A stretch of 64,000 bases of DNA from JAGLOK01 sp963676355 (GTDB lineage: Bacteria; Bacillota; Clostridia; Christensenellales; UMGS416). Position 1 is the first letter of the stretch; the number at the start of each line of letters is the position of its first letter. Position numbers and translations under genes: made by a program. Positions 59,201 to 64,000 of this stretch are shown here, piece after piece. The notes under the pieces were generated by a model. That model made no database searches. It saw only the letters and a list, made by a program, of their open reading frames with translations, and had not been told where the DNA came from. The stretch covers positions 2,418,001-2,482,000 of the forward strand of contig OY781093.1 of the NCBI GenBank assembly GCA_963676355.1. Direction: 5' to 3'.

Positions 59201-61267
59201 TTAATTCTCTTCATCTTCCTTCTTAGACTCTGCTATGACTTTCTCCGCCATATTCGAAGGCATCTCTTCGTAATGAGCAAATTCTGCTGTAAAAGAGCCT
59301 CTGCCATGTGTCATTGAGCGTAAATCTATTGCATATTTAAACATTTCCGCCTGCGGTGCTTCTGCTATAACCGCCTGCAATCCATTTCCTCTTGGCTCCA
59401 TGCCCATTATGCGTCCTCTTCTGCGGTTAAGATCTCCAATGACATCTCCCATATAATCATCAGTTATCAAGACCTCAACCTTTACAATAGGCTCTAAGAT
59501 AACAGGACCTGCTTTTGCAACACCTGCTTTAAACGATAAGCTAGCAGCAGTCTTAAATGCCATTTCAGATGAATCAACACTGTGATATGATCCATCATAT
59601 AAAGTTGCACGAAGATTTACAACAGGATATCCTGCCAAAACACCTTTTACTATGCTCTCCCTAAGTCCTTTTTCAACAGCAGGTATAAATCCTCTAGGAA
59701 CAACACCGCCTACAACCTTATCCACAAATTCAAAATCAGTCTCTGCGTCTTTAATAGGCTCATATTTTATCCAAACGTCACCAAACTGTCCGTGTCCGCC
59801 TGTCTGTTTTTTGTATCTTCCCTGTGCTTCCACAGATTTTTTAATTGTCTCTCTGTATGCAACTTTTGGATCGCGCGTAGTCGCACTTACATGGAACTTA
59901 TTTTTAAGCTTATTTACAACTATACCAATGTGTAAGTCTCCCTGTCCCGAAATAAGAGTGTCATTTGTTTCCTCAGATTTTGCAACAGTGAATGACGGAT
60001 CTTCTTCTTCGAGTCTGTGAAGTCCTGTAAATACTTTATCTTCTTCGCCGTTTTTACTGGCAAATATGGCCATTGAATATGAAGGCTCGGGATATTCAAT
60101 CTCTGGGAACACTACTTCACGACTCGGGTCACATAAAGTATCTCCCGTTTGTGTATACTGAAGTTTTGCAAGAGCTACAATATCTCCTGCGTGAACAGTT
60201 TTAAGCTCTTGTAATTCTTTTCCCACCATTGTGTATATATGATTTAGCTTTTCGCTCTTTCTTGTTCTTGGGTTTTCTGGATGCAAGGCAGAAGTCAGTT
60301 TGCCTGATACAATCTTTACAAGAGAAATTTTTCCTACAAAGTTATCCGCAATTGTCTTAAACACAAATCCAGCAAATGGCTCAGCGTCGTCACACTTAAC
60401 TTCGCCTTCTTTAGGCTGAGTGGGTGTAACTTCTACAGGTGATGGAATTAGCGCTAGTACTGCATCCATTAGGCATTTCACACCTAGATTAAGAGACGCT
60501 GCACAGCAATATACAGGAACAACAGTGCCTTCTGCAAGGCCTGTTTTTAATCCTTTTGCAATATCATCAGCTGAAAGCTCTCCATCTTCAAAATACTTTT
60601 CCATAAGTTCTTCATCAGAACTCGCTGCAGCTTCCATAAGTTGTTCACTTAATTCTTCCAAAGAATCAGAAAGTGAATCCGGAACATCTATTTCCTTTTT
60701 ATCTCTTCCAGCAAACTCATATGCCTTTTTAGAAAGTACGTCTACATATCCTTTAAAATCATGGCCTTCCTTTATGGGAAGCTGAAAGCGAACTACAGAT
60801 GAACCGTATTTTTCTTTAAGTCCCGCGACAACCTTGTCAAAGTTAGCATTTTCTTTATCCATTCCGTTTACAACAAACATGCGTGCTATTTTATATTTTT
60901 CGCAATAATCCCATGCTTTTTCGCTACCTACGCCCAAGCCTGAAGTTGAGTTTACTAGAATCAAAGCACCTTCTGTGGCTGCAAGACCACCGGCAACTTC
61001 GCCTATCATGTCAAAATATCCAGGCATATCAATTAAATTGATTTTATTTTTATTCCATTCCAAGGGGCACAACGAAGCCGATATGGATATGGTTCTGTTT
61101 ATCTCTTCCTGATCAAAGTCAGAAGCCGTGTTGCCGTCTTCAACTTTGCCCATGCGGTCGATTGATCCCGCGTTAAACATCATTGCCTCAGCTAGCGTTG
61201 TTTTACCTTCGCCGCTGTGGCCGACGAGTCCTATGTTGCGTATGTCCTTGGCCAAATATTCCTTCAT
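59201..61267 (-). CDS. Elongation factor G-like GTPase (second EF-G family)
   Basis: A 688-residue EF-G-like protein with domains I-V in order (fold region ends with FAHYEEMPSNMAEKVI). The GTPase motifs depart from true EF-G: G1 is GHSGEGKTT (16-24), the G3 motif reads DMPGY instead of DTPGH, so the catalytic His is replaced, and G4 reads NGMD (134-137) instead of NKxD. This matches the EF-G-like paralogue group found in Clostridia and Actinobacteria (FusA2-like), whose role is unclear; the translocase EF-G is expected elsewhere. It is a single gene with its own promoter and terminator. Confidence 0.9.
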   Translation of the reverse strand: MKEYLAKDIRNIGLVGHSGEGKTTLAEAMMFNAGSIDRMGKVEDGNTASDFDQEEINRTISISASLCPLEWNKNKINLIDMPGYFDMIGEVAGGLAATEGALILVNSTSGLGVGSEKAWDYCEKYKIARMFVVNGMDKENANFDKVVAGLKEKYGSSVVRFQLPIKEGHDFKGYVDVLSKKAYEFAGRDKKEIDVPDSLSDSLEELSEQLMEAAASSDEELMEKYFEDGELSADDIAKGLKTGLAEGTVVPVYCCAASLNLGVKCLMDAVLALIPSPVEVTPTQPKEGEVKCDDAEPFAGFVFKTIADNFVGKISLVKIVSGKLTSALHPENPRTRKSEKLNHIYTMVGKELQELKTVHAGDIVALAKLQYTQTGDTLCDPSREVVFPEIEYPEPSYSMAIFASKNGEEDKVFTGLHRLEEEDPSFTVAKSEETNDTLISGQGDLHIGIVVNKLKNKFHVSATTRDPKVAYRETIKKSVEAQGRYKKQTGGHGQFGDVWIKYEPIKDAETDFEFVDKVVGGVVPRGFIPAVEKGLRESIVKGVLAGYPVVNLRATLYDGSYHSVDSSEMAFKTAASLSFKAGVAKAGPVILEPIVKVEVLITDDYMGDVIGDLNRRRGRIMGMEPRGNGLQAVIAEAPQAEMFKYAIDLRSMTHGRGSFTAEFAHYEEMPSNMAEKVIAESKKEDEEN

Positions 61268-61412
61268 GCCCGAAATCCCCCTAGTAATAGTTTATTTGAA
61301 TTTGTAAAAAATGTTTTTTTCACCGAAATTCATTGTATCAAAGAAAATATAAATTTCAAAGAAGAAATTTTAGTAAAACATAATTTGCTAGCTAATATTT
61401 TTATATTAAAGT

Positions 61413-61441
61413 CTTATATTTCATTCATTTTTTTTATGCAA
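61413..61441 (-). promoter_or_regulatory. Candidate promoter of the EF-G-like gene
   Basis: Minus strand -35 TTGCAT (61436-61441), 17-base spacer containing eight As, -10 TATAAG (61413-61418). The gap 61268-61603 is about 335 bases, very AT-rich, and holds only this and the promoter region of the divergent zinc-ribbon gene. Confidence 0.5.
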
Positions 61442-61603
61442 TACGCTTAATTATTCATATTTGAAATGCAAAATGATATATTTTACTTGACTTTAGCGAC
61501 ACTTTATATAGCTAAAATGCAAGCGACTCAAATTGTGTGATATAATTATATAAATGGAAATCAATCCTAGCTTAAGTAATTCATAAATAAATGAGGTAAT
61601 TTT

Positions 61604-62017
61604 ATGCCATGGTGTCCTAATTGTGTAGAAGAATATATAGACGGAATCAGAAAATGCCCGGAATGCGGCAATGATTTGCAGAAAGATATGCCCGAAAAAC
61701 CAGTAGAAGCAATTCAAGATGTGGAAGAGTTTGATTATAATATTGATGTGGATTATGAGGAAAAGCTGCTTTTTGTCGCAGAAAATCAGATAGATTTCAC
61801 TTTCATAACAGAAGCCTTGGAAAAAGAAAAAGTGCTCTTTAGGACAGAAAAGGAAGGCGGGGCTATTTGGCAGCATTACGATATCATTGCAAACACAAGT
61901 CTACTGGGAATCAAAGTATTTGTGCGAGATGAAGATTTCGAAAAGGCCAAACAAATATATGACTACTTTACGACAATGAAAAACGATACAAATGAATCAG
62001 AAGATATCAATAACTAA
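61604..62017 (+). CDS. Zinc-ribbon protein with DUF2007-like domain
   Basis: A 137-residue protein. The N-terminal zinc ribbon reads MPWCPNCVEEYIDGIRKCPECGNDL with two CxxC pairs; a linker and a C-terminal alpha/beta region follow (EKLLFVAENQIDFTFITEALEKEKVLF, then NTSLLGIKVFVRDEDFEKAKQIYDYF), typical of the small DUF2007-type putative signal-transducing domain. No function is known. GAGGTAATTTT precedes the ATG. The start of this gene is repeated in broken form immediately downstream. Confidence 0.8.
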   Translation: MPWCPNCVEEYIDGIRKCPECGNDLQKDMPEKPVEAIQDVEEFDYNIDVDYEEKLLFVAENQIDFTFITEALEKEKVLFRTEKEGGAIWQHYDIIANTSLLGIKVFVRDEDFEKAKQIYDYFTTMKNDTNESEDINN

Positions 62018-62029
62018 TTTGGAGTATTT

Positions 62030-62092
62030 GTGCCTTGGTGTTTAAATTGTAGAGAAGAATATATTGAAGGAATGAAAACATTCCCTGAGTGA
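62030..62092 (+). pseudogene. Broken partial copy of the zinc-ribbon gene
   Basis: Right after the zinc-ribbon gene, a GTG with a GGAG site opens a frame reading MPWCLNCREEYIEGMKTFPE and then TGA. This copies the first 20 residues of its neighbour, with the TGA standing where the last Cys of the second CxxC pair should be and Phe in place of the first Cys. Reading through TGA the frame continues about 27 codons to a TAA at 62172, without further similarity. A tandem duplication that has decayed is most likely. Confidence 0.7.
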
Positions 62093-62195
62093 CAAAGCAC
62101 TCTAAGCGAAGATACAAACACTCACCCCAGCTTTTCAAAGCTAAAGATGAGAGTTCCCTTTTTAATGTATTATTAAAGTAATTACATTCAGCACT

Positions 62196-63053
62196 TCAAG
62201 AGTTTTCATCGCCCTTAAACTCTCGTTCAACCATATAAACAGTCATTACACCTATTTTTTCAAATCCCAGATCTTCATATAAAGTGTGGGCCGCTTCATT
62301 TGCAGCAGATACTGAAAGTGCCGGTAGTCTCCCCTGCTCAAAAATGTAATCACAAGCTCGGGCAACCACCTCTTTCGCATAACCTTTGCGCCTGTACTCG
62401 CGAGGAGTGCATATTCCGCCAATATATCCATGCATAGGTGTCATCGCCTGAACATGAGCCTGAGCCACATAAATGTTATTACAAGATAATATCCAAAATG
62501 GCTCAATATCGGTTCTCTCTCTCATCCTTTTTCGCAAGTCTCTGGAATTTGATTTAAAACCAAAACCTTCCCAAAGACATTTCTTAATAAAGTTAACATA
62601 CATTGTAAGCAAAAACTTCTTATCAATGCGTATAATATCGCATTCCGGATGAAATCTTTCTTTTATGCTTTTTTTAAGCTCCATAACATCTAACTCACGC
62701 GAGTCAAAAGATTGTCCCATTTCATCAGATACAACCTCGCTGGCAGGTATATCCCCACCCAGCCCCCAAATCGAATGGAACGGAAATCTAGTTATTATCT
62801 CCAAAAGCCCTGCCTGCGCATCTTCTGCGCTGGTGTGCACCATAACATTGCCATCATTAAATCCTGCGACAATGCCCATGATTTCATCGTCTTCTGATGT
62901 ATAAACAAAAAACACCCCACTTCGCATAGCAAAAGGTTTGTAATCAAACCCTGCGGACAATACATTTCCATACAACGGGCTGGTAAAGGGTGAATTTTGG
63001 TTTAAATATTCAAATGCTAGATTATAATCTTTTTTTTCAAGCCTTCTCCACAT
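62196..63053 (-). CDS. GNAT-family acetyltransferase
   Basis: A 285-residue protein with a C-terminal GNAT domain: GYIGGICTPREYRRKGYAKEVVARACDYIFEQGR (acetyl-CoA loop RRKGYA near 225-232) and LSVSAANEAAHTLYEDLGFEKIGVMTVY. The N-terminal half is divergent and may bind the substrate, which is unknown. The start at 63053 lies one base after the murI stop, with GAGG in the murI end as ribosome site, so it is read with murI. Confidence 0.88.
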   Translation of the reverse strand: MWRRLEKKDYNLAFEYLNQNSPFTSPLYGNVLSAGFDYKPFAMRSGVFFVYTSEDDEIMGIVAGFNDGNVMVHTSAEDAQAGLLEIITRFPFHSIWGLGGDIPASEVVSDEMGQSFDSRELDVMELKKSIKERFHPECDIIRIDKKFLLTMYVNFIKKCLWEGFGFKSNSRDLRKRMRERTDIEPFWILSCNNIYVAQAHVQAMTPMHGYIGGICTPREYRRKGYAKEVVARACDYIFEQGRLPALSVSAANEAAHTLYEDLGFEKIGVMTVYMVEREFKGDENS

Positions 63054-63054
63054 A

Positions 63055-63831
63055 TTATTCCTCAAAACTCAATGGTCTGCTCATAAAATCCATTATAAGA
63101 GATTTAAAACTCTCGTCACTTTCAATAAGCAAAAGCTCCGTGCCTGAATTATTTTCAGACAAAAGCTTTTTTTCTCTCAAAATATTTTTCAAATGTCTAG
63201 CTGTTCCATAGCGTCCGTCAAATACACAGTCGCATCCTACAGCGTTTTTTATCTCTTTTTCTATAAACGAAAAATGTGTGCACCCAATCACGGCTGCATC
63301 GATTTTCTCATTGTCATAACCTTCGAGCAATTTATCTAAATATTCTTTAATCTTCTTTGAACCAGATTCTTCTTGCTCTATAAGTTTTGATAAATCAGGG
63401 CACTCTATAGGAACAATGTTATTTGCCCCTAAACTTTTTGCAAGCTTTTTAAATTTCATGAATTTTAGCGTCGCAGCCGTAGCAAGCACCAAAACATCCC
63501 CAGTGCTGATTTCATTCACAGCTGGTTTTATAGCAGGCTCCATACCGATTATTGGAATATTTCCTGAATATTCAGCTCTAATATCCTCTATAGCAGCGCT
63601 TGTTGCGGTGTTACAAGCCACAACTACCGCCTTTGCACCTTCATCAATTAACTTTTTTACACCTTTTTTTGCAAGGCACAGTATTTCATCTTTGGTTTTA
63701 TCTCCATACGGGGCATTTTTGAAGTCCGCAAAGAGCAGGTACTTTTCATTTGGTAAAATGTTTTGTGCTGTCCTTAAAACTGCAACAGCTCCCACGCCTG
63801 AGTCGTATATTCCAATTGGTTTGTTGTTCAT
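63055..63831 (-). CDS. murI: Glutamate racemase
   Basis: A 258-residue racemase making D-glutamate for peptidoglycan. The two catalytic Cys are in VVACNTATSAA near 70-80 and VIGCTHFSFIEKEI near 180; the N-terminus IGIYDSGVGAVAVLR has Ala where GG is usual (DSGVGG), a mild departure. It is first of a two-gene unit with the GNAT enzyme. The last 169 bases of the window (63832-64000) are AT-rich and show no gene. Confidence 0.94.
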   Translation of the reverse strand: MNNKPIGIYDSGVGAVAVLRTAQNILPNEKYLLFADFKNAPYGDKTKDEILCLAKKGVKKLIDEGAKAVVVACNTATSAAIEDIRAEYSGNIPIIGMEPAIKPAVNEISTGDVLVLATAATLKFMKFKKLAKSLGANNIVPIECPDLSKLIEQEESGSKKIKEYLDKLLEGYDNEKIDAAVIGCTHFSFIEKEIKNAVGCDCVFDGRYGTARHLKNILREKKLLSENNSGTELLLIESDESFKSLIMDFMSRPLSFEE

Positions 63832-64000
63832 CTTATTTCCTTTACAAATAAGACCGAATTATTCCGGCATTATTAGAATTATATTAAATCCTACATATAT
63901 TTACAAGATTAAACTTATTGTGTGATGAAATCACGAAACTAATTAGTATTATACTAAAAAACACATTATATTATTAATTTTTAACGAAACTTGCGTTTTT

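Noticed and set aside
62030..62174. Selenoprotein with in-frame TGA
   Set aside because: The codons after TGA show no similarity to the neighbour or to a zinc ribbon, the partner Cys is Phe, and I see no convincing hairpin right after the TGA.
1..64000. CRISPR array, prophage, insertion sequence or defence island
   Set aside because: No spaced direct repeats, no transposase, integrase, phage structural or nuclease genes were seen anywhere; the genes are mostly core functions.

Overview
The window is AT-rich chromosomal DNA from a low-GC, Gram-positive-type anaerobe, most probably a member of the Clostridia. Supporting signs are a PolC-type replicative polymerase, the ackA-YceD-rpmF and rpsB-tsf-pyrH-frr-uppS-cdsA-dxr-rseP-ispG-polC gene orders, a SigH-type sigma factor, an F-type ATP synthase operon, GGAGG ribosome sites before most genes, and an oxygen-sensitive indolepyruvate ferredoxin oxidoreductase flanked by two phenylacetate-CoA ligases. 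The last cluster suggests fermentation of aromatic amino acids. Genus cannot be decided from the sequence. No phage, transposase, integrase or CRISPR array is visible. Most genes lie on the minus strand in long, tightly packed operons.

Region by region. (1) 1-5.5 kb: partial ahcY, an rRNA/tRNA methyltransferase and a bacteriohemerythrin, then the infC-rpmI-rplT operon with a leader/attenuator and an AUU start for infC. Downstream of rplT is a small inserted segment (AraC regulator plus a 50-residue zinc-ribbon protein), bounded by a second, degenerate copy of the rplT 3' end and terminator. (2) 4.8-17.9 kb: one long information-processing and isoprenoid/envelope run from rpsB down to polC and an MgtC-family protein. 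(3) 18-27.5 kb: sigH, rpmF, YceD, ackA, tmcAL, a patatin-like protein, coaD-rsmD, 5-formyl-THF cyclo-ligase and alr. (4) 27-32.5 kb: ACT protein, paaK, iorB, iorA, paaK. (5) 32.7-41 kb: a small redox/transport operon, then the atp operon (atpB-E-F-H-A-G-[SGNH hydrolase]-D-C). This operon has two oddities: a delta subunit reduced to its C-terminal domain, and a frameshifted SGNH hydrolase gene between gamma and beta. (6) 41-46.5 kb: accessory functions: an Eis-like acetyltransferase, DUF2156, bioY under a BirA-type operator, an ArsR-controlled metal permease with an HMA domain, and a LytTR/DUF3021 pair with 21-bp-spaced direct repeats. (7) 46.8-47.6 kb: seven tRNA genes on the minus strand. (8) 47.8-64 kb: a PDZ membrane protein with CtpB-like protease, malic enzyme with a CdaR-type regulator, an orphan MsmK-type ATPase, a PAS-GGDEF enzyme, a DUF4080 radical SAM protein, HflX with a JAMM-like N-terminal domain, an EF-G-like GTPase, a zinc-ribbon protein followed by a broken copy of its N-terminus, a GNAT enzyme and murI.

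Most of the window is ordinary core genome. The observations most worth a second look are the apparent rplT 3'-end duplication, the minimal ATP synthase delta subunit, the hydrolase inside the atp operon and the regulatory sites around bioY, the LytTR pair and infC. All functional calls are from reading translated sequence and motifs; no database search was run.
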